A stretch of 64,000 bases of DNA from Galeruca laticollis. Lineage: Eukaryota; Arthropoda; Insecta; Coleoptera; Chrysomelidae. Positions 23,095 through 34,184 of the stretch are shown in pieces; the first letter of the stretch is position 1; every line of letters begins with the position of its first letter. The stretch covers positions 223,402,517 through 223,466,516 of the forward strand of contig OY998175.1 in the NCBI GenBank assembly GCA_963921935.1, in the 5' to 3' direction. Below the pieces are notes generated by a model. The model had not been told where the DNA came from, did not search any database, and saw only the letters and a program-made list of their open reading frames with translations. Made by a program: the position numbers and the translations under genes.

Positions 23095-24695
23095 CTAAGC
23101 AAATAAAGACAGAGTAGCAGTAATGCCATAAGGAATTGAAGAGAATAAGAGAAGAAAACAAAATACTTCACTTAAAAAAATGGTAAACTGAAGAAAGAAA
23201 ATAAAGAAAAACATAAGAGCAATAGATGAAAGATTGGAATAGATCGAGACACAACTGAGGAAAAACGATGTTATTATGCAAGGACTAATAATAGACACAC
23301 GTGATAAAAACATACTGAAACAAGCAGTGGAGAAATTTATGGAAGAGCATATGATCATTAGAGCACAAGTAAAATAAGCCAGGAAGCTAGGATAATGAAC
23401 TTGCTTTATCGAACTAAGAGAAGAAAAGATGAAGAGTTGATGAGAATAAAGAAAAAACTAAAAAATTTGTTCGCTGAACAAATCGATGACAGTAGAATGG
23501 CAGGAAAAAAAGGAACATATGAAAACAAGGCTAATGGAAGAACAAAGGAAAGGTGAAAATTTGAAAATAACAAGTTTGATATCGATGAACAGATATGATG
23601 AAACAAAATGCAAAGAGGACCAGAATTACAAATGATAAAATGTAGCAAAAATAAGGATAAGGGGAAAGAAAGAAGTAGAGAACAGACAGCAAAAGGAAAT
23701 GGGGAAGGAACAAACTTTAATCATTTTAAGTAGTTTAAGTGTTGGTAGTGAGGATATAGATAAGGAAAACTGTAACAATCAGACTAGGAAGTGAAATCAA
23801 TCATACAAAATGTAAATATTGACAAGACGAAAGAGGTAAAAGAAATGAAATTGAAAAGACATGGGCTCTGAAAGGCATCAAGATCGAAGGGAAATATCTT
23901 AACCTTCTCCGCTTCGCAGACGATATTGTTCCCTTTAGCAGTGACCCGTCTGAACTTACGACGATCCAAGAGCTCAGAGTGATCCCGAAGCTGTTGGCCT
24001 TAATTTGAACTCACAGAAGACCAAAATCATGAGTACATCTAACATGAGAGTCACTATTGAGAACGGCAAGAACGACACTTGGAGCTAGTCGAAGAATACA
24101 TATATCTAGGGCATAGCATCAAAATCGGAAAGAGTAATCAAATCGCAGAGATTACTAGACGAATCGGCCTTAGTTGAGCACCATTTGGCAAGCTTAACTA
24201 CATAGCTCGATATCCAAAGATCCCAGTGAACCTAAACAGGAAGGTCTACGATACCTGTATACTGCCGGTGGCAACATACGGACTCGAAACCGTCACTCTT
24301 ACTATGAACAGCGCCAGCCGTCTCCGAGTCTGCCCTAGAGCAATGGAGAGTGTAATGCTGGGAATAAGTATGCGCGACAGGATCCAAAACGTAGATATTA
24401 GGCGGAGAACAGGAATTTACGATGTCGTGGAAAGGGTGGCGAAGCTCAAGTGGCAGTGGGCGGGGCACCTGGCCAGAAAAAATTCCAAATGGACGAAAAC
24501 ACTACTGCAATGGAGATCAAGGGAAACAAATAGAAGTACAGGACGTCCACAGGCAAGATGGAGAGACGACATCCAGAGTCATGTGGGAAACAAATTGGAT
24601 GAAGACCGCCCAAGATAGATCAACATGGAAGTCACTAGATGAGGCCTATATCCAGTGGACGAACACAGGCTAAGGAAGAAGAAGAAGAATATGAA
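23095..24695 (+). mobile_element. Degenerate LINE with an RTE-like C-terminal domain
   Basis: A purine-rich left part (23095-23760) decodes in broken frames to an ORF1-like product: a Glu/Lys/Arg-rich stretch, then QLRKNDVIMQGLI and MRIKKKLKNLFAEQI. The right part is the end of an RT protein. A GAAGAAGAAGAA tail follows the stop at about 24675, a typical short-repeat LINE end. The assignment rests on protein resemblance remembered from insect RT and endonuclease families. Confidence 0.7.
23860..24675 (+). pseudogene. LINE reverse transcriptase, C-terminal part
   Basis: In several frames it reads KYLNLLRFADDIV (catalytic FADD), then, after frameshifts and stops, an open segment from 24226 to 24618. 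That segment carries YDTCILPVATYGLE, MLGISMRDRIQN, RRRTGIYDVVER, KWQWAGHLAR and TGRPQARWRDDI. This C-terminal module is common to RTE-related insect elements. It is dead through frameshifts near 23985 and 24180. Confidence 0.8.
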
Positions 24696-24894
24696 AAATG
24701 TTCCAGGTTTCTGTCAAAACGAGACAATCGGAAGTCGTTATGTTGGGCAAAGAGAGTTTCAGTTCATCTAAATTTTTGGTCATGCTTCTGATATTGTTGT
24801 GAAATATTGTCAAATCACTAATTTGCTGATTAATTTCGAATATCTAATCACATTCTTTCAGACTTTCTATACAAAATGGAAATTTCTTTCTTTC

Positions 24895-25040
24895 TAGAGT
24901 CACTGTTCATTTAAATACTCTCTGACTGGTCCATCATAATGGGAACGAGCATCATCCTGCTTCCAAATCACGGAATTCGCCAGCATCATCCTCAAGAAAT
25001 TTCATTGTTATTGATGTCATTTGAAAGAGTTTGGAACAAG
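24895..25040 (-). pseudogene. Mariner-like transposase fragment
   Basis: The minus strand reads WKQDDARSHYDGPVREYLNE, which aligns with the second catalytic Asp block of the mariner-like family at 59418-60450 (QQDGAPAHY there). Only this short piece is recognisable. It abuts the left end of Harbinger 1. Confidence 0.55.
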
Positions 25041-25178
25041 CTTAAGGCGGGTACTGACTAGAGCATTTTCACTCGCACAAATTGCGTGCGCACACAAAAG
25101 CAAATATATTGTTCGCGAAAATTATTTTTAGCATAAAATTAGTGCGCGGTTAATTGTCGTTCCAGTGATATTGTTGAA

Positions 25179-25652
25179 ATGTCGCCGAGAAGACGAAATG
25201 TGATTATTGCAAGTGCTGCATTTATACTATTGCAAGAGGTAGAGAAAAATAGGAAAAACCGTTAGCGATTGTGGATTACAAAATTATTTGAGAGCAGGCA
25301 GGCATACAGTGGGTATGATTTATTAACAGATATGAGGATACAAGAAAACAGTGGTCACTTTAAAAATTTTATTCGTATGTCATCTGAAGATTTTATGTTT
25401 CTAATAAATGCGATTGGTTCAAAAATTGGTAAAACTGATACTAAATTTAGAAGTTGTATTAGTGTACAAGAACGGTTAGCTATTACCTTGCGTTTCTTCG
25501 CCACCGGAGATTCCTACACGAGTCTACAGTATTTATTTAAAATTTCGGAGCAGGTAATTTCTACAATCATTCCTGAAGTCTGCAAGGCGCTGATTGATGT
25601 GCTAAAAGAACATGTACGGGTGACGGTTATTAATAAACGTAATGTAATGTAA
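25179..25652 (+). pseudogene. HARBI1-type transposase, exon 1 (Harbinger 1)
   Basis: ATG 25179 opens MSPRRRNVIIASAAFILLQE. A TAG at 25263-25265 interrupts the frame, which then continues in phase. FIRMSSEDFMFLINAIG and SVQERLAITLRFFATGDSY form the helical N-terminal domain typical of HARBI1. The exon probably ends near 25610, within LKEHVRV, where it should splice to 31206. The 5.6 kb between is mostly later insertions. Confidence 0.85.
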
Positions 25653-25843
25653 AATTCTTAAATAAAAAATTAACTAGAACAAAAACAAAAATGAGAATAA
25701 TATCAAATAGGATAGACGACCAAATTTATATAAAATGAAATGGTATTTCGTAAGTTTACAAGTTTATAGATCTAGAAAAACAGCATTTATATCTGGCATA
25801 TCCAGTCAGGAATGCGAAGAACTGGGTGTAGGGCATTGAGAAC

Positions 25844-28400
25844 TTGATTTTGATTGGGAAATATAAAATTTGGTTTGATGAAGAATGTGTGAAAAAAAAA
25901 TTATTAAAATTAAAGAAAAATAACATTAAGAAAAATAAATACAGCATAAATACAATCGAAGAGTATAAAACAGAAAAGAAAATATTTAAGATGTTTATCA
26001 AAGATAAACAAATCAAATATCAACAAAACCTACAAGCAAAATCTCTGAACATTAAAAACCCATCCGAATGTTGGAAATATATAAACCTTTATAAAAAAAG
26101 CACTATAATGAACACCCTATTACGGGCAAAGAATGGGAGAACTATTATAACCTATTTTATAACACCACTGAAGCTAATATGAACCTATCCATAATGGATG
26201 CCAGAAATCCCTATCTAGATTCACCCTTTACAATCCAAGAGATATACAATGTAATAGCAATAGCAAAAAATAATAAGGCGGTAGTGGATGATAAAATACC
26301 AAACGAATTTTATAAAAACTTGCCTACTAATTGGATCATACATCTAAAAGAATTATTTAACCAAATATACATGGAAGAACACCTTCCATGCAATTGGACA
26401 AATATTAACATGATTCACTTTCATAAGAAAGGCCCTGAAAACGATCTCTAAATTACCAAGGTATTGCCTTACTCAATCACAAAACTAAGCTATTCACCCA
26501 ACTAATAAATCAGAGACTACATACATTCAGTGAATCAATTGAAACGCTACCAGAATGTCAGGCTGGCTTTCGTAAACAAAGGAGTACGGAGGATAATATT
26601 TTTGTTCTTCACTCGGTGATAAGTAACCATCTGCGACTGCCTGGGAGGAAAGTTTTTGCACTTTTTATCGAGTTCAAGAAAGCTTTTGATAATATCAATT
26701 TGGATATACTTTGGCAAAAGCTTTTCTTTAATGGAATCAGTGGCAAGATAATAAGAATTTAAAAAAATATGTACTCTTTAGGGACAAAAACAATTGAGCA
26801 GAACGGTTGTACCTCAAAAAAAATTAGAATCACCAAAGGCATCCTCGAAGGCGACTAGCTAAGTCTACTATTACTTGTATGTGTCAAATCAGGTGTATCT
26901 TTTGTATGTTAAATTTCATGCTCCTTGATAATTTTGTTATTCTGCGTCATTTGATTTATCAGTCAGCTGTCAGTCATCGTCCGTCATGTAATGAATATAA
27001 TTCAAATATAATATAATGTTTTCCTTCCCGCGGGCGCTTCGCTTCACTCGTGCCTAGTGAAACTCGTGACTAAAGTAACCGTTTTATCACTTGGTACTTA
27101 ATATACTATTATATGTGTCAGACATAGACGACTACTTTAAATAACGAGGAGCTAGAGGTTTATCTCTAGATCAAAACAAAGACATTCCACTGTTGGGCCA
27201 TGCTGATGACTGTATAGTATTAGAAGACTCGGAAATTCAGATGAATAGATCAATGAAAATATTAGAAACTTATTGCGACACTAAAAAATTACAAGTTAAT
27301 GTAGATAAAACAAAGGTAGTTATATTCAGAAAAAGCCCAAATATCGCACATAAACCTAAATTTTGGTATAAAAATGCACTAATAGAACAGGTAAACAGCT
27401 ATAATTACTTAGAAGTGATATTCTCGTTTAACGGCACGTTCTCAGAAAATTTAAAATCACGTATAAAGAAAACGAAATTAACACAAAACGCAACACAAAA
27501 TTGATTTAAATCCTCACGTATGACCGATATGGAAAGTGTTAAATCGCTTTATTATAGCATTGTAGTTCCAACCTACACATATGCCACTGGAATATGGGGA
27601 CTTGGTACATAAATGAGGGAGAAATAGTTCAAAATCAATTTTGGAAAAATTTTCTCTATTTACAGAAAGCAACTCCCAGTTACATTTTGAGAGCGGAAAT
27701 AAGACTAGTGAAAATTGGATTTTTTATTATAAAACAAGCTCTAGAATATTTACTTAAGATTAAAAAATTGTCCTCAAAAAGATTTCCTAAGATAGCGCTA
27801 GATAGAACTTACCAACTATACCAACAAAATAAAACTATATCAAAATACAATTGGATAAGTCAAATAAAGAATATTTTAACTGAAATTGGAGCTCCAGAGT
27901 TTGATATGCATAGTTTCGATGGGGATAAAATCAATATTATTTTAGAAAAATACGAACAATAAAGTCATAAAGAGGATTGGAATAAAATATTACTAAGTAC
28001 ATATTGTCCAATGTATGAACACATACTACAAGACAAGCATCCCTTTCAAAGCACAAACCACTTAAATCTTTCAATCCCTTTGCATATTAAACGCTTAATC
28101 TCACAACTACGCACTACTAGAACGAAAATACTGTATATGTATGTTAATAACAATGCATATACCATAAAACAAATGAAATATGCACAATTTGCAACTGTCT
28201 AGTTCGAGAATCCCTACAACATTTATTATTTGTATGTCCAATGTATGAACAAATTAGATATTTCTTCTCTAAAACCTATCAGTTCCTAACGGACTTTGAA
28301 ACAGTAATTAATGAAGCTGAACCACAATTATTATATCAAATATATAATGTGACAAAGAATATTTTAAAAATCAGATCATTCATTATAAACGAGTAGTAAG
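25844..28400 (+). pseudogene. LINE reverse transcriptase, broken (first copy)
   Basis: Open pieces occur at 25844-26182, 26179-26451, 27193-27504, 27594-27962 and 28011-28202, joined by frameshifts and stops. The palm motif appears as GHADDCIVLE (YADD-like, with His for Tyr) at about 27196. Other conserved parts are NVDKTKVVIFRKSP, NSYNYLEVIFSFNGTF and a C-terminal region ending SLQHLLFVCPMYEQI. The second copy at 28955-30817 keeps some of these frames more intact. Confidence 0.8.
26887..27111. mobile_element. 225-bp insertion in the LINE with a 9-bp duplication
   Basis: TATGTGTCA stands on both sides (26878-26886 and 27112-27120), and the LINE reading resumes after the second copy. The insert has a short GC-rich stretch (CCCGCGGGCGCTTCGCTTCA) and no clear inverted ends. 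A SINE or a small non-autonomous element is possible; its class is undetermined. Confidence 0.6.
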
Positions 28401-28560
28401 TATCCTCTCACTCCCGTCAAGACATCATCTAAGCATATCTATAAAATTATAATTCATTTCTTTTTTTAGTTATTATTTTTTACATTTATATTGGAAATAT
28501 TGTCACCTCCTTGTTCATGTATTCTGCACGAAAGAACATTAAAGTATCTATCTATCTATC

Positions 28561-28904
28561 AATCATATAAAATTTGGTTTATTGCATGCTCGACTTCAAC
28601 ACGTGTCCGACATGTGCGCCATAAACAGAGCATGGATCTGCAGGTTCTTGCGGACAAGCAACGGTTTCTTTCAAAATGCGATAGCCTCTTCAGCTCTTGA
28701 GTTGCTGTTCTTTGTACTTATTTTGTTGCTTTTTGGTTTGGGCGATTGGAAAGTATGGCACTCATCCGTTTCATTATTTACGGAAACAGGGTTATCTATT
28801 ATAGATGAAGCATGGCCACCAGTCTCATTATTACCCGTCAGAGTTACATCAATGTTTTCTGAAACATGATCTTCGGCAATATTTTCGTCGATGTTTTCGC
28901 ACTG
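28561..28904 (-). pseudogene. Harbinger 1 partner gene, exon 3, duplicated copy A
   Basis: The exon follows a TATATTTTCAG acceptor on the minus strand. It encodes CENIDENIAEDHVSEN, then SPKPKSNKISTKNSNSRAEE, a linker and C-terminal region like that of MADF partner proteins. A stop follows AIAF. Text after the stop (KKPLLVRKNLQIHALFMAH) resembles the C-terminal BESS-like part in a decayed state. Confidence 0.55.
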
Positions 28905-30424
28905 AAAATATAAAAATATTTTATTTACACCTTTATAATAAACTATACAAGCAAACTTAATATACTATTATATGTGTCAGACATAGACGACTACTTTAAA
29001 TAACGAGGAGCTAGAGGTTTATCTCTAGATCAAAACAAAGACATTTCACTGTTGGGCCATGCTGATGACTGTATAGTATTAGAAGACTCGGAAATTCAGA
29101 TGAATAGATCAATGAAAATATTAGAAACTTATTGCGACACTAATAAATTACAAGTTAATGTAGATAAAACAAAGGTAGTTATATTCAGAAAAAGCCCAAA
29201 TATCGGACATAAACCTAAATTTTGGTATAAAAATGCACTAATAGAACAGGTAAACAGCTATAATTACTTAGGAGTGATATTCTCGTTTAACGGCACGTTC
29301 TCAAAAATTTAAAATCACGTATAAAGAAAACGAAATTAACACAAAACGCAACACAAAATTTAATTAAATCCTCACATATGACCGATATGGAAAGTGTTAA
29401 ATCGCTTTATTATAGCATTGTAGTTCCAACCTACACATATGCCACTGGAATATGGGGACTTAGGTACATAAATGAGGGAGAAATAGTTCAAAATCAATTT
29501 TGGAAAAATTTTCTCTATTTACAGAAAACAACTCCCAGTTACATTTTGAGAGCGGAAATAAGACTAGTGAAAATTGGATTTTTTATTATAAAACAAGCTC
29601 TAGAATATTTACTTAAGATTAAAAAATTGTCCTCAAAAAGATTTTCTAAGATAGCGTTAGATAGAACTCACCAACTATACCAACAAAATAAAACTGTATC
29701 AAAATACAATTGGATATGTCAAATAAATAATATTTTAACTGAAATTGGAGCTCCAGAGTTTGATATGCATAGTTTCGATGGGGATAAAATCAATATTATT
29801 TTAGAAAAATACGAACAATATAGTCATATAGAGAATTGGAATAAAATATTACTAAGTACATATTGTCTAATGTATGAACACATACTACAAGACAAGCATC
29901 CCTTTCAAAGCACAAACCACTTAGATCTTTCAATCCCTTTGCATATTAAACGCTTAATCTCACAACTACGCACTACTAGCACGAAAATACTGTATATGTA
30001 TGTTAATAACAATGCATATACCATAAAACAAATGAAATATGCACAATTTGCAACTGTCTAGTTCGAGAATCCCTACAACATTTATTATTTGTATGTCCAA
30101 TGTATGAACAAATTAGATATTTCTTCTCTAAAACCTATCAGTCCCTAACGGACTCTGAAACAGTAATTAATGAAGCTGAACCACAATTATTATATCAAAT
30201 ATATAATGTGACAAAGAATATTTTAAAAATCAGATCATTCATTATAAACGAGTAGTAAGTATCCTCTCACTCTCGTCAAGACATCATCTAAGCATATCTA
30301 TAAAATTATAATTCATTTCTTTTTTTAGTTATTATTTTTTACATTTATATTGGAAATATTGTCACCTCCTTGTTCATGTATTCTGTACGAAAGAACAATA
30401 AATTTTCTATCTATCTATCTATCA

Positions 30425-30764
30425 ATCATATAAAATTTGGTTTATTGCATGCTCGACTTCAACACGTGTCCGACATGTGCGCCATAAACAGAGCATGGAT
30501 CTGCAGGTTCTTGCGGACAAGCAACGGTTTCTTTCAAAATGCGATAGCCTCTTCAGCTCTTGAGTTGCTGTTCTTTGTACTTATTTTGTTGCTTTTTGGT
30601 TTGGGCGATTGGAAAGTATGGCACTCATCCGTTTCATTATTTACGGAAACAGGGTTATCTATTATAGATGAAGCATGGCCACCAGTCTCATTATTACCCG
30701 TCAGAGTTACAACAATGTTTTCTGAAACATGGTCTTCGGCAATATTTTCGTCGATGTTTTCGCA
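30425..30764 (-). pseudogene. Harbinger 1 partner gene, exon 3, copy B
   Basis: This is the same exon as at 28561-28904, with a few substitutions. It starts after the acceptor at 30765-30766 and is the copy nearer to exons 1-2 at 32044-32490. It lies on the opposite strand within the transposase intron, so the two genes of the element are interleaved. Confidence 0.6.
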
Positions 30765-31205
30765 CTGAAAATATAAAAATATTTTATTTACACCTTTATA
30801 ATAAACTATACAAGCAAACTATTTGTTTGATTTTCACTAATTTGATAATTTATTTTAACAATTATTTTGCTAACACTGTAGATTCTTCAGAAAATATACT
30901 ACAAAATATCTAATGAGAGTGGTCGAGGCGTTAGGGTGCCTGACCCACAAAGGATACTCCGAAACATGTGTTAAACGTTGTAAAAGCTATTTAACAGTGG
31001 GGAATTGTTGGTTTCAATTTGATCATTTAAAATAATATTCTCTTTTTTGTATCTATTAATGATTCTAAAACATTTAATTTCTGACTTTTATTTTGAACAT
31101 TAGGTGTTTTGAGACTTAGTTTGCTTGTATAGTTTATTATAAAGGTGTAAACATGGATTTTTCTCAAGTAAAGATCGAAACAATAACACATTGTGTTTAT
31201 TTTCA

Positions 31206-32011
31206 GATGCCATCAACCCCTGAAGAATGGCTTGAAATTTCAAAAAGATACGCAGAATTATGGAATTTTCCAAATTACGTTGGGGCATGTTGTTTTACAA
31301 GCGCCATTTAATAGTGGGAGCGAATATTACAATTATAAGGGTTTTTTCAGTATTGTGCTATTCGCGGTGGATGATGCTGACTATAATTTCATATATGCTG
31401 ATGTTGGATGCCAAGGAAGAATCTCGGACGGTCGAGTATTTAAACATAGTGAGCTCTATAAGAAATTGGCCCGAAACGAGTTGAACCTACCAGAAGATTC
31501 TAATTCACCCGATTGTGAGCAGAAAATACCGTATGTTTTTCTTGGCGATGAAGCATTTGCTTTACCTCGAAATGTCATGAGACCGTTCTCAGGCCAGTTT
31601 CAACAAAGATCTCCTGAACGTATTTTTAATTATAGACTTAGTCGAGCTCACAGATTAGTAGAAAATGCATTTGGAATTTTGTCCGCTGTGTTTCGGATAT
31701 TGAGAAAACCTATGCTACTCCAGCCAGAAAAAGCGAAATATATAGTATTGGCAATACTTTTTTCACACAATTTTCTAAGACGAAGTCATCGCTCTAAAGA
31801 TGTATATACGCTACCAGGAACATTCGACAATGTAGTTAATGGACAGTTTATAGCGGGTAGTTGAAAAATACAGAATGACACCATGACATCGCTAATACCT
31901 ATTAGAAATATACCTCGGAAATCAAGTTTACCTGCTCAAGAAATTCGTGATGAATATAAAGTCTACTTTTCAACCAATGGCCGTGTGCCGTGGCAGGATG
32001 AATATGCTTAA
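31206..32011 (+). pseudogene. HARBI1-type transposase, exon 2 (Harbinger 1)
   Basis: It begins after a TTATTTTCAG acceptor with MPSTPEEWLEISKRYAE. A small deletion at about 31283 removes the IDGK part of the expected GAIDGKH motif, including the first catalytic Asp, and shifts the frame. The other frame then reads HVVLQAPFNSG. The second Asp survives in YADVGCQGRISDG and the Glu in RLVENAFGIL. A TGA at 31862 follows FIAGS; conserved text (NGRVPWQDEYA) continues to about 32011. The missing Asp means it cannot be catalytic. Confidence 0.88.
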
Positions 32012-32043
32012 TTTGTATAAAAATATTGTATCCAACTGTTTAC

Positions 32044-32490
32044 CTGTTTGTCAGCTGTGTAGTTGGGCTCGTCTTTATCCAATAAAAAGTGAAACCTTTT
32101 AAATGCGTACCACTTCGATACATAAACTTCGTCAGCACCTGAAATAAGAAGGAGGTTATGAAGTTAAAGCGGCAGTAATAAATAAGCAATTTATATACCA
32201 TTATCTATTAATAAAATATTATTCATAATTTCAGTATTTACTCACCTTTACCTGTTCCAGTAGTCTGTGTACCTTTAGCTTTTTCTCTGCGGAAAGAACC
32301 CAGCAGACTGCTTATTTTTTGTTTTACATCCAAAACACTAATGTTTAAATTTGTAGCTATGGTAATTCAAGCATCCTGCTTCTTCTGTCTATTAAAATGC
32401 AAAGTATTTTTTGGATCCCATAAAAGACGACATTTTTCGTACTCATCTATCAGTTTCAGGGATAATTCATTGTTCTATTCATGTTATGCG
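32044..32490 (-). pseudogene. MADF-type partner gene, exons 1-2 (Harbinger 1)
   Basis: Exon 1 (about 32250-32490) encodes KLIDEYEKCRLLWDPKN, the start of a MADF DNA-binding domain, and SVLDVKQKISSLLGSFRREK. A TGA occurs between these parts. Exon 2 (32044-32138) lies between a TTATTTCAG acceptor and a GTAAAC donor and reads GADEVYVSKWYAFKRFHFL. In known Harbinger elements this Myb/MADF protein helps the transposase reach DNA and the nucleus. The initiating Met is not in frame, so the copy is probably dead. Confidence 0.75.
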
Positions 32491-32628
32491 TACGAAAACC
32501 TTTTGATCTTTTCGAAAGACCGACAGCCGCCAGATCGTGTTTGTGCGCGCAAAATTGCTACGCGTATGCATGCGCTTGGCGTCCTTATCTGATCATTGCC
32601 AGTGAAAATGCTCTAGTCAGTACCCACC

Positions 32629-34180
32629 TTTTTACAAATGTGGTATCATCATATGATCTCATATAAAATCATCTTCCAAAACAGCTCATGACCGCCATTT
32701 TTAATGATTACGTTATTTAATATCATTAAAAAGGTAGAATTCACTACTTAATTCAGTTCCCCAAAATTACAAATTTCTAACATTCACGGTTCAAAAAAGA
32801 AATGGGGGGGGGAGGTATTTTAGACCCACACTGTATGTGAGCTGTTAGTCAATATATGAACAGAGAAAGCAATGCTAATGGAATGGAGGAATGGCCAAAT
32901 AATACCGATGTCTCTAACATGATTTGTGTTTAAACTTTTCAATTCTTAACGACGACATCCACTAGAAATTCGAGTAATCAATACTAAATAAAATTCAATT
33001 TAAGTTACTATTTATGATACTTGTTTATCAAAAAATTACGAAGGATAATAGGAATGCATTTCCTTAGTATAGAAAAAGAGAGAGAAAGAGAGAGAGAGCG
33101 AGTGTACATGATTAATGATTTAATGCATTCTGAGTTAGTGTGAAAGTAATTGTTATAACAAAAATTGATGATAATGCTACATTATAACATAAATACTGTA
33201 TATTTAGCTCACTTCAGAAACTTTTCAACAGCATCTTTTTCCATTTATTCATAACTGAGAAACTTTTTGAAATAGTTTCTCGAAAGAATTATTCCTTAAT
33301 CAAAAATGGCTAAATGTCGGTTTCGAATCGATATTGCGTGAAAATTCTGATTTTATATTCAACCCAGTTATGAAATTCATTCCGACGGATTCCTTTTGTT
33401 CATTACTGCCTCAGTTAGCACACTCAATTTCTTGAATATTATTAGCGAACTCACAGCGGCGTTTTCATTTTCTTTTCCTTATTTTTTTTTCCAATTACAG
33501 TGCAATATATTTGTTCAACATATGGAATAGTAGAGTGTGCCTTTTGCAGAATGAAGAGAAGATTCCCAATTTATGGATGGTCTTCACTTAATTACAATAT
33601 AATTAATGTGTGAATTTGTGACCCACAATTTAATTGTACTTCACAGGATATTTGCCGGTTCACTGAATGGAGGTGGGGAGGTTCGTTAAGTCCTCATAAA
33701 ATAACGAAAAGATCTTCATCGGCGCCAGGAAGTCAGTGTTCAAATACCTCTAGCTCTAATACTCATGAGACTTACCAACGTAAGCATGTATAGAACCAAA
33801 ATAAAATAGTGTGACAGAATCGGTTCTATTTGTATTTGGGCGCTGTATAAATGGGCCAGTGCAGCGGGAGAGGCTATAACCCTACCCTTTAGTTGGACCG
33901 GAGCAATCCGACGTAGGGATTACGTGCATTACTAATGACTCTTTCCAATTTCGGTTTTGCCTAAGTGAAAAATGAGTTCACAAAATGCGCATATCTCTTT
34001 CCTGATTATAGATTTATAGATTCGGCCAATAATATTCGTTTTTAAAAGCAATTACTGTTAGAATTTGAAAATATCTTGAGACTGTAACGATGATGATGAC
34101 AATAAATGTTATAGCGAATTTTCTTCTATTATTCTGAAACCTTCAGTCAGAAATTTGTAAATTATGGAAGTGACAAAAAT
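32629..34180. other. Intergenic DNA with a (GA)n tract
   Basis: An AG/GA-rich simple repeat lies at about 33066-33102. A G-run occurs near 32805. Otherwise no gene or element is recognised until the MULE remnant. Confidence 0.55.
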
Positions 34181-34184
34181 TGTG

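Larger units (their letters stand above)
25700..28560 (+). mobile_element. LINE inserted in Harbinger 1 (first copy)
   Basis: From about 25750 frames read the linker after the endonuclease (KIWFDEECVKKK) and RT domains (KNNKAVVDDKIPNEF, then QAGFRKQRSTEDNIF). After a 225-bp insertion come RT palm, thumb and C-terminal parts. It ends in (ATCT)n at about 28540-28560. The endonuclease is missing, as in a 5'-truncated LINE. I did not assign it to a clade. Confidence 0.8.
27096..30817. repeat. Tandem duplication of 1.86 kb (two copies)
   Basis: Copy A covers about 27096-28954 and copy B about 28955-30817; corresponding points are 1859-1863 bp apart. Each copy holds the last part of the 225-bp insertion, the LINE 3' half, its (ATCT)n tail and an exon of the Harbinger partner gene. 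The copies are nearly identical. Copy B has one more ATCT unit and fewer frame breaks, with open frames at 29052-29312 and 29378-30061. Confidence 0.95.
25046..32628 (+). mobile_element. PIF/Harbinger element 1, expanded by nested LINE sequence
   Basis: Inverted repeats of about 28 bp lie at 25046 (starting GGCGGGTACTGACTAGAGCA) and, mirrored, at about 32601-32628. The element carries a HARBI1-type transposase on the plus strand and a MADF-type partner gene on the minus strand, the usual Harbinger pair. A LINE and a tandem duplication enlarge its interior. A clean 3-bp target duplication could not be confirmed. Confidence 0.8.

Noticed and set aside
25862..28575. TATAAAATTTGGTTT shared by the LINE coding region (about 25862) and the DNA after its tail (about 28566)
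   Set aside because: The first copy is inside the conserved KIWFDEEC coding text, so it cannot be a target-site duplication. Treated as coincidence in AT-rich DNA.
30912..30960. tRNA-like text (GTGGTCGAGGCGTTAGGGTGCC)
   Set aside because: It resembles the 5' half of a Leu/Ser tRNA, but no matching acceptor stem, anticodon arm and T arm could be completed. At most it is a SINE head.
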